This document shows, in pieces, positions 8,158-16,479 of a DNA stretch of 34,415 nt. How positions within the stretch are numbered: the stretch's first letter is position 1; every line of letters begins with the position of its first letter. The position numbers and the translations under genes were made by a program. The notes below the pieces were generated by a model. That model was not told the origin of the DNA and ran no database searches. It was given only the letters and a program-made list of their open reading frames with translations. Source of the DNA: Desulfobacteraceae bacterium UBA5616 (GTDB lineage: Bacteria > Desulfobacterota > Desulfobacteria > Desulfobacterales > UBA5616); NCBI GenBank assembly GCA_002423615.1, contig DIKO01000089.1, forward strand, positions 1-34,415, written 5' to 3'.

Positions 8158-9574
8158 TCGTGACGGCAAAGCCTCTGGGCGTCACATTTCGCACGGAAAC
8201 AGACCCCTTGCAGGCGTCGATGCAGGTTTTTACGATGGACAACCCCAGGCCCACGCCGCCGGAATCCCTTTCCCGCGAAGATTCAGGACGGAAAAAAGGA
8301 TCGAACAGCTTGTCCAGAAAATCCTCGGGAACCCCGTTTCCCATATCCCGGGTCTCAAGTTCCACCTGGTTTTTCTTTCTTTCCGCCGAGATATAAACGG
8401 GACCGGCGGCTTCGGCGTATTTTACCGCGTTTCGCACGACATTGGCCATGGCCCGGGTGAGAAGCTCGGGATCCGCCACAACCTTCGTTTTCGGATCCAT
8501 GCGGATGAGGATCCTGGTTTCAGGTCCGCTTTCCCGTTTCACCGCCCGCTGAACCACCGGCAAAAGGGCGATGCTTTCCAATCGTGCGGCTGCGACGCCG
8601 GTTTCAGCCCGGGACAGGGCCAGCAGTTCATTGACCAGGTTGGACATGTGCGAGACGTCTTCCATGACGTCGGCCACCTGGACCTGGTGATCGGCATGGA
8701 CCCGCTGCTCCAGAATCCCCAGACCCAGTTGAATCCTGGCGATGGGAGATCCCAGTTCATGGGCCACGTCGCTTAAAAAGCGCTTCTGTCCCTTGACGAA
8801 TCCATCCAGACGAAACGTCATGTGGTTAATGGCGCCGGCCAGTCGCCCGATTTCATCCGTCCTGGATTCATGGAGGCGAACATCGAAGCGCCCCCGGGCG
8901 ATCTGTTCGGCCGCCTGGGTGAGCCGGGCCAGGGGACGGGTGATGTTCCTCACCATAGGAATCCACAACAGCACGGAGATGAAGATGACGGCGGCCGCCA
9001 CGATCATCCACGGCAGGGGTTCAAAAAAAAAGCCGTTGCCCGTAATGGAATCCGAAACCGCCAGGAGCAGCCCCGGCTCCGGTTTATGGGAAGCGGATAT
9101 AAAAATAGGGATCCGGGTCCCCAGCCAGTAGCGTGTGGGTGCCTTTGTCCTGATCATCATCGCGCGATGCGGATTATATTTATCCGGATGGGTGGAAAGA
9201 TGCATCATCCTCCGCTTTCCGGAAAAAGGCGGGGGAAAGCCTCCCCCGGCCATTTTCAAGACTTCGTCCGGGATGTCCGTGGGATTTGAATAAAACCGGG
9301 TATTGTCCCTCAGAATTAAAACAAACCCCACCCGGTGTATCTCCGCATGCCGGTTCAGGACCTCTCCCCAGTCTTTTCTGTTTACCTGATTCAGGTCATG
9401 GGAAATCAGTCTGGCGAAAGCGTTCATTCGATTCGAGGCCTGAAAACCGAAAATACCATAGAGGTCCATGGGGGACCAGAAGGTGAAGAAAACGATAAGC
9501 ACGCCGGCAACCACGGCAAGGTTCAGAAAAAGCCAGAACAGAATTTTGGATAATATGGAGGGAAAAATTTTCAT
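8138..9574 (-). CDS. CpxA-like membrane sensor histidine kinase
   Basis: A 478-residue inner-membrane kinase. It has a first membrane helix (about 10-31), a periplasmic sensor region (32-187), a second helix (188-207), a HAMP linker (208-260), a phosphoacceptor helix with H272 in 'SDVAHELGSP', and a catalytic ATPase domain with N-box 'NVVRNAVKYA', 'DMGNGVP' and 'GGVGLGLSIV'. The H-box reads HELGSP where most kinases have HELRTP; the histidine and glutamate are kept. It overlaps the response-regulator stop by four bases (ATGA) and is translated after it. The neighbouring CpxP-like gene and efflux genes point to sensing of envelope or metal stress. The ligand is not known. Confidence 0.88.
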   Translation of the reverse strand: MKIFPSILSKILFWLFLNLAVVAGVLIVFFTFWSPMDLYGIFGFQASNRMNAFARLISHDLNQVNRKDWGEVLNRHAEIHRVGFVLILRDNTRFYSNPTDIPDEVLKMAGGGFPPPFSGKRRMMHLSTHPDKYNPHRAMMIRTKAPTRYWLGTRIPIFISASHKPEPGLLLAVSDSITGNGFFFEPLPWMIVAAAVIFISVLLWIPMVRNITRPLARLTQAAEQIARGRFDVRLHESRTDEIGRLAGAINHMTFRLDGFVKGQKRFLSDVAHELGSPIARIQLGLGILEQRVHADHQVQVADVMEDVSHMSNLVNELLALSRAETGVAAARLESIALLPVVQRAVKRESGPETRILIRMDPKTKVVADPELLTRAMANVVRNAVKYAEAAGPVYISAERKKNQVELETRDMGNGVPEDFLDKLFDPFFRPESSRERDSGGVGLGLSIVKTCIDACKGSVSVRNVTPRGFAVTITLPAG

Positions 9575-10299
9575 GATGCCGGATCGGCCGGGTCCGCGAA
9601 CTTATAGCCCACGGAACGGACGGTTTTGATGAATCTGGGTTGCCTGGAGTCGTCCTTCAATTTGCGCCTCAGGGACGAGATGTGCACATCGATGGATCTG
9701 TCAAACACTTCGTAGCTCCTGCCGGAAACAAAATCCAGGAGCTGGTCCCTCGACAGCACCCGTCCGGCAGCCTCGGCCAGACAGGTCAACAGGTCGAATT
9801 CAAGTGCTGTCAGATTGAGGGTTTCGGCGTCCAGCCGGACAGTTCGGGAAGTCTTGTTGATGTGGAGGTTTCCCAGGATCAGGGTTTCATCCCTGACCGA
9901 AGGCTGGGGCCTTCGCAAGGCATTTACGGATCGACGGGTAACGGCACGGAGGCGCGCCAGAAGTTCCCGGGTGGAAAATGTCTTGGGCAGATAATCGTCG
10001 GCCCCCAGCTCAAGCCCCACGATTCTGTCGGTTTCATCCCCCCGGGCCGTCAGCATGAGCACGGGGACATCCGATTGCTTCCGCAATTCCTTCAGCAATT
10101 CCAGGCCGTCCATCCCCGGCATCATGATATCCAGGATGATTGCATGGTAGTCACCGGCAAGGGCCATCTCGAGCCCCGCCATCCCCGTGTGGGCCGCTTC
10201 CACCGCGTAACCCATGGGCGCAAGATATTCGCCCACCAGCCGGCAGAGCTTTTTATCGTCATCGACAATAAGGATTTTAATGGGGCTGGTTTCTTTCAT
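9571..10299 (-). CDS. CpxR-like OmpR-family response regulator
   Basis: A 242-residue transcription factor. The receiver domain (about 7-120) has the acidic pocket 'VDDD' (12-15), phosphoacceptor D57 in 'IILDIMMPG', the conserved threonine in 'MLTARGDE' and the switch lysine in 'DYLPKTFS'. The C-terminal winged helix (about 140-235) has the OmpR-type recognition region 'RSIDVHISSLRRKL'. It forms an operon with the downstream kinase and is divergent from the CpxP-like gene. The TTTAC repeats in the divergent region are the expected binding site. Autoregulation and activation of the efflux operon are inferred from that arrangement. Confidence 0.9.
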   Translation of the reverse strand: MKETSPIKILIVDDDKKLCRLVGEYLAPMGYAVEAAHTGMAGLEMALAGDYHAIILDIMMPGMDGLELLKELRKQSDVPVLMLTARGDETDRIVGLELGADDYLPKTFSTRELLARLRAVTRRSVNALRRPQPSVRDETLILGNLHINKTSRTVRLDAETLNLTALEFDLLTCLAEAAGRVLSRDQLLDFVSGRSYEVFDRSIDVHISSLRRKLKDDSRQPRFIKTVRSVGYKFADPADPAS

Positions 10300-10402
10300 T
10301 GAATCGGAACCGCCTTTTTCTTGAACTTTTCCTCCAGCCGGTTTAATTTGCCCTTTCCATGGGTTTCATGCTTAATACGAATACCCTGACGGAGCAATAC
10401 CC

Positions 10403-10418
10403 TTTACAAAACATTTAC
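10403..10418. promoter_or_regulatory. CpxR-like operator, TTTAC-N6-TTTAC
   Basis: Two direct TTTAC repeats (10403-10407 and 10414-10418) with an 11-base period read as GTAAA-N6-GTAAA on the other strand, the pattern of CpxR sites in enterobacteria. A third TTTAC lies at 10446-10450, 32 bases or about three helical turns away. They sit between the response-regulator gene and the CpxP-like gene, 50-100 bases upstream of the latter. Recognition by the local regulator is inferred. Confidence 0.55.
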
Positions 10419-10500
10419 AATTTCAATCATGAACCACATAAAGGCTTTACATTGAGCCGCTATCCTGTCCCCAACCAAAACCCTTAAAAGGAGGCAGATT

Positions 10501-11061
10501 ATGAAACACCACATTGAAAGAAAATTGTTCATCGGCATGGCGGCGTGTCTGGTTTTGACCCTTTTCCTGGTCATGCCGGCACTGGCTTTTTCCCCGGGTG
10601 ACGGCAGCGGTCCTCACCGGGGAATGTGCGGAAAAGGCGGTTGCTACCAGGCCTTTGGGATCTGGCGAAATCCCGAAATGATCCGTGAGCTCAACATCAC
10701 CGACCAACAGGTCGGCCAATTAAAGGCGTCCGAGTTCAAGTTCCGGGATAAACAGGTGGAACTTAACGGCCGGATCGACAAACTTCATCTGGAAATGGAG
10801 AAAGCCTTTTCGGAAGATCCCGTGGATAACGATGCGGTTATCCAACTGGCTGAAAAAATAGCCGACGCAAAAGGCCGGATGTTTGTCCATCAAATCGAGT
10901 CCCGGCTGGCCATGGGAAAGATTTTGACCCCCGACCAGATGAAAAAACTGAATACCTTCAAAATGCCGCTCCGTCGGAACATGCAGAGCGGGTCCTGTCC
11001 CAGAATGCCCATGGGGGCCGGCAACCCCGATAATCCGGGCCGGATGAAAGAGGCGAAATAA
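10501..11061 (+). CDS. Periplasmic CpxP/Spy-like protein
   Basis: A 186-residue exported protein. The signal peptide has a basic start, an apolar core (about 10-25) and a likely cleavage after 'PALA' (residue 29). The mature protein is helical, with two LTxxQ-like repeats typical of the CpxP/Spy/ZraP superfamily ('LNITDQQ' and 'LTPDQMKK'). CpxP-like proteins restrain the sensor kinase and bind misfolded proteins; ZraP-like ones bind metal. A Cys pair in 'MCGKGGC' and Met/Cys/His-rich ends suggest metal contact. An AAAGGAGG ribosome site precedes the ATG. It is the first gene of the rightward efflux cluster and is divergent from the CpxRA-like pair. Confidence 0.82.
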   Translation: MKHHIERKLFIGMAACLVLTLFLVMPALAFSPGDGSGPHRGMCGKGGCYQAFGIWRNPEMIRELNITDQQVGQLKASEFKFRDKQVELNGRIDKLHLEMEKAFSEDPVDNDAVIQLAEKIADAKGRMFVHQIESRLAMGKILTPDQMKKLNTFKMPLRRNMQSGSCPRMPMGAGNPDNPGRMKEAK

Positions 11062-11097
11062 GGTCAAAGTGCCGTCAAAGGCGGAAAGCACCTCTCG

Positions 11098-12582
11098 ATG
11101 TTTTCAAAATTGTCCGGCATATTTCTGATAACGGCACTGCCGATGATCTTTTACGGGTGTCTGTCGGTGGGCCCCGACTATGTCGGGCACCCCGTGACCA
11201 CTCCCGGAAAATGGCATGCGAATCTTGAAAACGGTCTTGCCCAGGGCCCTGTGGAAGATCAGTTCCGGGCCGACTGGTGGACCGTTTTCAATGATCCGGT
11301 ACTTTCGGATCTGACAACCCGCCTTGTTTCCGGCAACCTTGATCTGAAAGCGGCCGGATCCCGTTTGCAGGAGGCCCGGGCAAAACGGGGATTGAGCCGG
11401 TCCGAGGCATTCCCCACCCTTGACGCCGCGGCAAGCGTCAGGAAAATGAATACCGGCAGCAACAGCGGAAGCGGAACGGACCGGGAGCTGTATACGGCCG
11501 GTTTCGATGCTGCCTGGGAGCTGGACATTTTCGGCGGGGTCCGGCGCTCGGTGGAAGCCGCCGACGCCAATGTGGAAGCCGCCGGCGGAGACGTGGGGGA
11601 TGTGATGGTTTCCCTTTTGGCTGAAATGGCCCGTAACTACGTGGAGATGAGGGCCTTCCAGGCAAAACTGGCCATCGTTTCAGCCAATATCCGGCTGCAG
11701 GAGGAAACCTGCCGTCTGGCGGCATGGCGCCTTTCGGCCGGTCTCGGCAATGCGCTTGAACTGGAGCAGGCCCGGTACAACCTGGCAAGCACCCTTTCGA
11801 CCCGACCGTCATTGCAGACCGGCCTGGAAGAGACCAAAAACCGGATGGCCGTCCTCCTGGGACTGCCCCCGGGAAACCTTCATCAGGAGCTTGAACCAAC
11901 CGCTCCCATCCCCACACCCCCCGAAAATATCGCTGTGGGCATTCCCGCCGATGTTTTGCGCCAAAGGCCGGATCTGGTCAAGGCTGAGCGGGAATTGGCC
12001 GCCCAGACCGCCAACATCGGGGTTGCTGCGGCAAATCAATACCCCCGGTTCACCCTGAACGGGTCCATCGGTCTGGAGTCCCTGTCCGCCGGGAATCTGT
12101 TTTCTCTATCCAGCCGGACATCCTCCTTCGGGCCGCAGGTGGTGTGGTCCATCTTCGACGGCAAGGCCGTCAAACGCAATATCGAAGTTCAATCCGCCAT
12201 CCGGGACCAGGTCCTGTATCAATACGAATCGGCTGTCTTAAACGCCCTGGAAGAGGTGGAAAACGCCCTTTCTGCCTATTCCGGGGAACGGCATCGGATG
12301 GCATCCCTTTCCGAAGCGGTTCGGGCGGCCCGGGAGGCTGAATCCCTGGCCAGAGTGAGGTATGAAGCGGGGCTGGCGGATTTCAGCACCGTGCTGGAAG
12401 CCCAACGCTCCCTTTATTCCTTTGAGAGTCAACAGGCGGAAAGCCTCAGCCTGGGCGCAACGGATCTTATCGCCTTATACAAGGCCCTGGGAGGAGGTTG
12501 GCTTCCTGCCGACAATTCCTGCAACCCATCGTCAAACCAAGGAAAGCAAGGGAATGAAAACCACACACCCGGGAACCACTGA
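11098..12582 (+). CDS. Outer-membrane efflux lipoprotein (NodT/TolC family)
   Basis: A 494-residue outer-membrane channel subunit. It begins with a signal sequence and a lipobox-like 'FYGC' with C21 as the likely lipidated residue, followed by 'LSVGPDYVGHP', the standard start of NodT-type outer-membrane factors ('VGPDY..P'). Two outer-membrane efflux repeats follow, with the long helical segments and the typical 'DIFGGVRRSVEAADANVEA' and 'VRYEAGLADFSTVLEAQRS' signatures. Trimers form the exit duct of a tripartite pump. The gene end overlaps the start of the membrane-fusion gene by 29 bases, so the pump genes are translationally linked. Confidence 0.9.
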   Translation: MFSKLSGIFLITALPMIFYGCLSVGPDYVGHPVTTPGKWHANLENGLAQGPVEDQFRADWWTVFNDPVLSDLTTRLVSGNLDLKAAGSRLQEARAKRGLSRSEAFPTLDAAASVRKMNTGSNSGSGTDRELYTAGFDAAWELDIFGGVRRSVEAADANVEAAGGDVGDVMVSLLAEMARNYVEMRAFQAKLAIVSANIRLQEETCRLAAWRLSAGLGNALELEQARYNLASTLSTRPSLQTGLEETKNRMAVLLGLPPGNLHQELEPTAPIPTPPENIAVGIPADVLRQRPDLVKAERELAAQTANIGVAAANQYPRFTLNGSIGLESLSAGNLFSLSSRTSSFGPQVVWSIFDGKAVKRNIEVQSAIRDQVLYQYESAVLNALEEVENALSAYSGERHRMASLSEAVRAAREAESLARVRYEAGLADFSTVLEAQRSLYSFESQQAESLSLGATDLIALYKALGGGWLPADNSCNPSSNQGKQGNENHTPGNH

Positions 12583-13849
12583 AAACCCCTACCCCATGCC
12601 GGATATGGATCCGTCCGGATCCGTCCGGAGGAGATGGAAACGCTGGTTGCTGGCGGCGGGGTTGCCGTTATTGGGTATCGCCGTCATCTTCTGGTTCAAG
12701 TCCGGCGACAAAAACGCCGTCACCTATCAAACCCAGCCGGTAATCAAGGGAGACATGACCCTGTCGGTGGTCGCCACGGGCAACCTGGAGCCCACCAATC
12801 AGGTGGATGTGGGCAGCGAACTTTCCGGCATTATCAAAACCGTAGAGGCCGACTATAATGATCCGGTTAAAAAAGGCCAGGTCCTCGCCCGTCTGGACAC
12901 CACCCGCTTGAATGCGGAAGTGCTCCAGGCCGAAGCCACATTGTCAAAAGCACGGGCGGGGCTCGAGCAGGCCCGGGCCACCCTGGAAGAAACCCGAAAC
13001 CAGTCGAACCGCTTTTCGTCCGCCGCCAGACTCAGCAGCGGAAAAGCCGTTTCTCAGACCGATGTGGATGGGGCCCGGGCGGCTCTGGCGCGGGCCATTG
13101 CCGATGAAGCATCGGCCCGCGCCGCTATTTCCCAGGCCCAGGCCACTCTTGACGCCATTTTAACGGACCTGTCCAAAACGGAAATTCGTTCGCCCATTAA
13201 CGGCGTGGTCTTGACCCGCTCCGTGGAACCCGGGCAGACCGTAGCCGCGTCTCTGTCTGCGCCGGTGCTGTTTACGCTGGCCGAAGACCTTGCTCAGATG
13301 GCCCTCCATGTGGATGTTGACGAGGCCGATGTGGGACGCGTAAAAGAAGGGCAGGAAGCCATCTTCACGGTGGACGCCTATCCGGAACGGAAATTCACCG
13401 CCCGGGTGATTCAGGTGCGATACGGTCCCTCCACGACATCCGGCGTGGTCACCTATGAAACGGTCATGAAGGTCGACAACCAAAACCTGCTGCTGATGCC
13501 CGGCATGACCGCCACGGCGGATATTACCGTAAAAAAAATCTCCGATGTCCTGCTGGCGCCCAATGCCGCGCTCAGGTTTACCCCCCCGGTTTCCCCGGAG
13601 ACCGTAAAACAAAAGGACGACCGGGGGGTTGTCGGACTGTTTCTGCCCAGATTCCGCACCCGGGAGAAGCGTCCATCCGATACCTCCAATGGGAAGACAC
13701 AACAGCAGGTGTGGGTTCTTCGAAGTGGAAAACCAGTCCCGGTCGATATCGCCATCGGTGAATCCGATGGTCATATCACCGAAATCATCGGAGGAGATGT
13801 AAAAGAAGGGGATTTGTTCATCACCGACAGCACGGAAACCGCAAAATGA
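12554..13849 (+). CDS. Membrane-fusion protein of a MacA-like ABC efflux pump
   Basis: A 431-residue periplasmic adaptor. The ATG at 12554 (preceded by AAGGGA) was chosen inside the end of the outer-membrane factor gene; the frame is open 64 codons upstream but that part is antisense-like to no family. A membrane anchor lies at about residues 29-48. Then come the lipoyl half ('VDVGSELSGIIKTVEADY'), a long alpha-helical hairpin, the second lipoyl half ('TEIRSPINGVVLTRSVEPG') and a beta-barrel domain. It bridges the ABC permease and the outer-membrane channel. Near the C-terminus is an insert of about 35 residues rich in Arg, Lys and Pro. The end overlaps the ATPase gene by four bases. Confidence 0.88.
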   Translation: MKTTHPGTTENPYPMPDMDPSGSVRRRWKRWLLAAGLPLLGIAVIFWFKSGDKNAVTYQTQPVIKGDMTLSVVATGNLEPTNQVDVGSELSGIIKTVEADYNDPVKKGQVLARLDTTRLNAEVLQAEATLSKARAGLEQARATLEETRNQSNRFSSAARLSSGKAVSQTDVDGARAALARAIADEASARAAISQAQATLDAILTDLSKTEIRSPINGVVLTRSVEPGQTVAASLSAPVLFTLAEDLAQMALHVDVDEADVGRVKEGQEAIFTVDAYPERKFTARVIQVRYGPSTTSGVVTYETVMKVDNQNLLLMPGMTATADITVKKISDVLLAPNAALRFTPPVSPETVKQKDDRGVVGLFLPRFRTREKRPSDTSNGKTQQQVWVLRSGKPVPVDIAIGESDGHITEIIGGDVKEGDLFITDSTETAK

Positions 13850-14559
13850 AAGAAAATCACCCGGACAATCCACTCCTCGAACTGAAAGCCGTGACAAAAG
13901 TGTATGGCAGGGGGGCTGCGGCCATGCCTGCATTGAAGGGAATTGATCTGGCCATTTTCAGGGGGGAATTTGTCGCCATCATGGGAACCAGCGGATCAGG
14001 AAAATCCACCTGCATGAATATCCTGGGGTGTCTGGATGTCCCCACCGACGGGAAGTATATTTTTCAGGACATGTCCGTCGGGGGCTTGTCCAGAGATCAG
14101 CGGGCGTTGGTGCGCAGGCATTTTCTGGGATTTGTTTTCCAGGGGTTTAACCTGCTCAATCGCACCTCGGCCCTTGAAAATGTCGAACTGCCGTTGATCT
14201 ACCGAGGCGTCCGACCTGGTGAACGCCGGAAGCGGGCACGGGAAGCCCTGGCGGCGGTGAACCTCTCCGGATGGGAGGCGCACACCCCCGGTGAGCTTTC
14301 CGGAGGACAGCAGCAGCGGGTGGCCATCGCACGGGCCATCGTGTCCCATCCTGAAGTGCTTCTGGCCGATGAACCCACGGGGAATCTGGATTCGGCCACC
14401 AGCCGCGACGTGATGAATCTTCTTCAACGGTTTAACCGGGAAAACGGTATCACCATCGTCATGGTGACCCATGAACCGGAAATGGCCGAATACGCCGGGC
14501 GGCGGATTCATTTTACCGATGGTCTGATCGACAACGGCCTCATGAAAAGAGGCCGCTGA
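13846..14559 (+). CDS. ABC transporter ATPase, MacB/LolD type
   Basis: A 237-residue nucleotide-binding subunit. Walker A is GTSGSGKST (47-55), the Q-loop lies in 'LGFVFQGFNLL', the ABC signature is LSGGQQQ, Walker B is 'LLADEPTGNLDS', and the switch histidine is in 'MVTHEP'. The full set is intact, so it should hydrolyse ATP. It powers the MacB-type mechanotransmission permease encoded directly downstream, with the stop and start overlapping by one base. It also overlaps the membrane-fusion gene by four bases. In MacB of E. coli the ATPase and permease are one chain; here they are two. Confidence 0.93.
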   Translation: MKENHPDNPLLELKAVTKVYGRGAAAMPALKGIDLAIFRGEFVAIMGTSGSGKSTCMNILGCLDVPTDGKYIFQDMSVGGLSRDQRALVRRHFLGFVFQGFNLLNRTSALENVELPLIYRGVRPGERRKRAREALAAVNLSGWEAHTPGELSGGQQQRVAIARAIVSHPEVLLADEPTGNLDSATSRDVMNLLQRFNRENGITIVMVTHEPEMAEYAGRRIHFTDGLIDNGLMKRGR

Positions 14560-15770
14560 TGTTCATGGAAAATGTATTTCTGGCCCTCCGGGAAATCCGC
14601 CGGAATGCGCTGCGCTCATTTCTGACCATTCTGGGCATCGTGGTGGGCGTTTCCGCCGTCATCACCCTGGTAACCCTTGGCCGGGGGGCAACCGCCCAGG
14701 TCACCAGGGAAATCTCAAGCATGGGAAGCAATCAGTTGCATATCCGTCCCGGTCAGGGATTTCACGGGCCGGGAGGCTCCCGTTCCACGGCGGATAAATT
14801 TACGATAGACGATGCCGAGGCGGTTTCAACGCATATTTCAGGAATTGAAGCCGTGGCCCCGAATTCAAATCAGGCCACCCAGGCCATCAAGGGAAACCTC
14901 AACTGGTCCACAACGGTCACGGGCACCACCAACGGCTTTCTTCAGGTAAGAGACTGGGAACTTCATTCCGGCCGGGAATTTACCAACACGGAACTCCGGG
15001 CCGGAAAAGCCGTTTGCATCCTGGGGGCGACGGTTTGCAAAGAGTTGTTCGGCGCCCAGAATCCCATCGGCTCCTGGATCCGTCTGGAAAAGCTGTCCTG
15101 CCAGGTCATCGGCGTGCTCAAAACCAAGGGGCAGTCCAGTTTCGGCCACGATCAGGACGACATGGTGCTGATTCCCATCGCCGCCTTTCAGCGGAGAATT
15201 GCGGGAAACACCGATGTGGATGCCATCTTTGTTTCCGTCCGGAGCGCCGATGCAATTGACCCGGTGAAATCCAGCCTTGAAAGGCTCTTCCGGGATCGCC
15301 GGCGTATCGGTGAGGGCAAAGAGGATGATTTCAACGTCCGGGACACCCGGGAGCTGATCCAGGCCCTTACCGGCACCACGCGGGTGATGACGACGCTTCT
15401 CGGCGCGGTGGCCGCCATCAGCCTTCTGGTGGGCGGTATCGGGATCATGAACATCATGCTCGTGTCGGTCACCGAAAGGACACGGGAAATCGGAATCCGG
15501 CTGGCCATCGGCGCACTCGAGAAGGAAGTCCTCATCCAGTTTCTCGTGGAAGCCGTGGCCATTTCCTGTTTCGGCGGGGTCGTGGGTATTTTCACGGGCC
15601 TTGTGGCCTCTATCGCCGGTGCAAAGGTCTTACATCTTCCCTTTGTCCTCAATTTCGGCATCGTGGGCTATGCCTTCCTGTTTTCTGCGGCCGTGGGCGT
15701 GATTTTCGGCTATTTCCCGGCGAGGAAAGCGGCCCAGCTCAACCCCATCGATGCCCTGCGCCATGAATGA
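14559..15770 (+). CDS. MacB-type ABC transporter permease
   Basis: A 403-residue inner-membrane subunit with the FtsX/MacB topology. An N-terminal helix (about 18-40, 'FLTILGIVVGVSAVITLV') is followed by a large periplasmic domain (about 41-275). Three C-terminal helices follow (about 280-305, 330-355 and 365-390), with the conserved 'IGIMNIMLVSVTERTREIG' coupling segment and a final 'PARKAAQLNPIDALRHE' motif. It works with the adaptor and outer-membrane factor encoded upstream to drive substrates from the periplasm outward by mechanotransmission rather than by classical transport. The substrate is unknown; macrolides, lipids, peptides or siderophores are family examples. It is the last gene of the efflux cluster. 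Confidence 0.92.
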   Translation: MFMENVFLALREIRRNALRSFLTILGIVVGVSAVITLVTLGRGATAQVTREISSMGSNQLHIRPGQGFHGPGGSRSTADKFTIDDAEAVSTHISGIEAVAPNSNQATQAIKGNLNWSTTVTGTTNGFLQVRDWELHSGREFTNTELRAGKAVCILGATVCKELFGAQNPIGSWIRLEKLSCQVIGVLKTKGQSSFGHDQDDMVLIPIAAFQRRIAGNTDVDAIFVSVRSADAIDPVKSSLERLFRDRRRIGEGKEDDFNVRDTRELIQALTGTTRVMTTLLGAVAAISLLVGGIGIMNIMLVSVTERTREIGIRLAIGALEKEVLIQFLVEAVAISCFGGVVGIFTGLVASIAGAKVLHLPFVLNFGIVGYAFLFSAAVGVIFGYFPARKAAQLNPIDALRHE

Positions 15771-15810
15771 CATGCCCCGAAACCCCGGAGAAGGCCGCGG
15801 ATGGGAAGGA

Positions 15811-15997
15811 ATGAACAGCCCGTGCGGCCAGTTCCTTGCCCGTTCCCGACTCACCGGTAATCAGGCACCGTAAGATCTGTTTTGGCCACCATTCGAATGG
15901 TTTCATACACCTGCAACATGGCTTTGCTTTTTCCCACCATGCCCTGGAACGGATGGGATTCTTCGCAGGCCTGTCTGAGCCGGTCATTTTCCTTCAA
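15811..15997 (-). pseudogene. Remnant of a sigma-54-dependent activator (NtrC-family AAA+)
   Basis: Two overlapping minus-strand frames encode successive parts of one protein. The first (15997 down to about 15870) reads 'LKENDRLRQACEES' and then 'GMVGKSKAMLQVYETIRMVA', the linker and start of the AAA+ domain in NtrC-family activators. The second frame (15864 down to 15811) continues with 'LITGESGTGKELAARAVH', the Walker A region. Removing one C at the junction would join them as 'TVLITGESGTGKE'. Beyond 'AVH' the family sequence stops, and no receiver, GAFTGA or helix-turn-helix segment is nearby. Only about 60 codons survive, so it is a decayed fragment. It lies about 400 bases upstream of a sigma-54 promoter, which it may once have served. 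Confidence 0.85.
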
Positions 15998-16397
15998 GTG
16001 AACACCCGGCACGCCCTGAAATGAGCAAAGGCTATGCCAGGCGCCGGCAGTAATGTCCAATCTGCCTGGAAGGCCACCCCAATTACTTGTTTTATTAATT
16101 GATTATGCTATTGTGGGCCACGTAGAAAATTTCCGTTTACCGGAACCGGGATCATTTAAACGGCCGGCTGGTTTTTCTAGTGCCATAATAAGGTTGCACC
16201 TTGCGGTTTTATCGGAATTTTATTATTTTGGATGGTTATAGAACTGCAAGAAAAACCATGAGGATGCCGTTATTTTTTTGCACTTTCCGGTGTCCAACGC
16301 GTCCGGACCGGCGAAAGCGAACCCCAACCGGGCTAAAAAACCCGTATACGGGTGGTTTAACGGATATTCTGCCTTTAGCGGGGAGCCATGGGCTGCC
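15998..16397. other. Intergenic region upstream of the oxidoreductase operon
   Basis: No gene is supported here. The stretch is visibly richer in A/T than its neighbours around 16080-16280. It holds several candidate protein-binding sequences: TTCCG-N5-CGGAA (16131-16145), two TTGCACYTT copies (16194-16202 and 16278-16286) and the 14-base palindrome at 16340-16353. The position upstream of a sigma-54 promoter makes it the expected location of enhancer sites for an activator and of a DNA-bending site. Confidence 0.5.
16340..16353. promoter_or_regulatory. Perfect 14-base palindrome ACCCGTATACGGGT
   Basis: The sequence is its own reverse complement over 14 bases. It lies 45 bases upstream of the -24 element of the sigma-54 promoter at 16398, where an operator could affect promoter access; enhancers usually lie further away. 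The binding protein is unknown. Confidence 0.5.
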
Positions 16398-16414
16398 TGG
16401 TACGAATATTGCTT
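16398..16414 (+). promoter_or_regulatory. Sigma-54 (-24/-12) promoter of the oxidoreductase operon
   Basis: TGG-TACG-AATA-TTGCT matches the sigma-54 consensus TGGCACG-N4-TTGCW at all but one position and has the required ten bases between the invariant GG (16399-16400) and GC (16411-16412). Transcription would start near 16424, leaving a leader of about 56 bases before the ATG at 16480. Transcription from it would need an NtrC-family activator. The only local one is the fragment at 15811-15997. Confidence 0.75.
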
Positions 16415-16479
16415 AGATTCAGGAAATGCGGTGTCCGGTTCAGGTCCGCCGAGACCCCGTGACCCAAAGGAGATGATTC

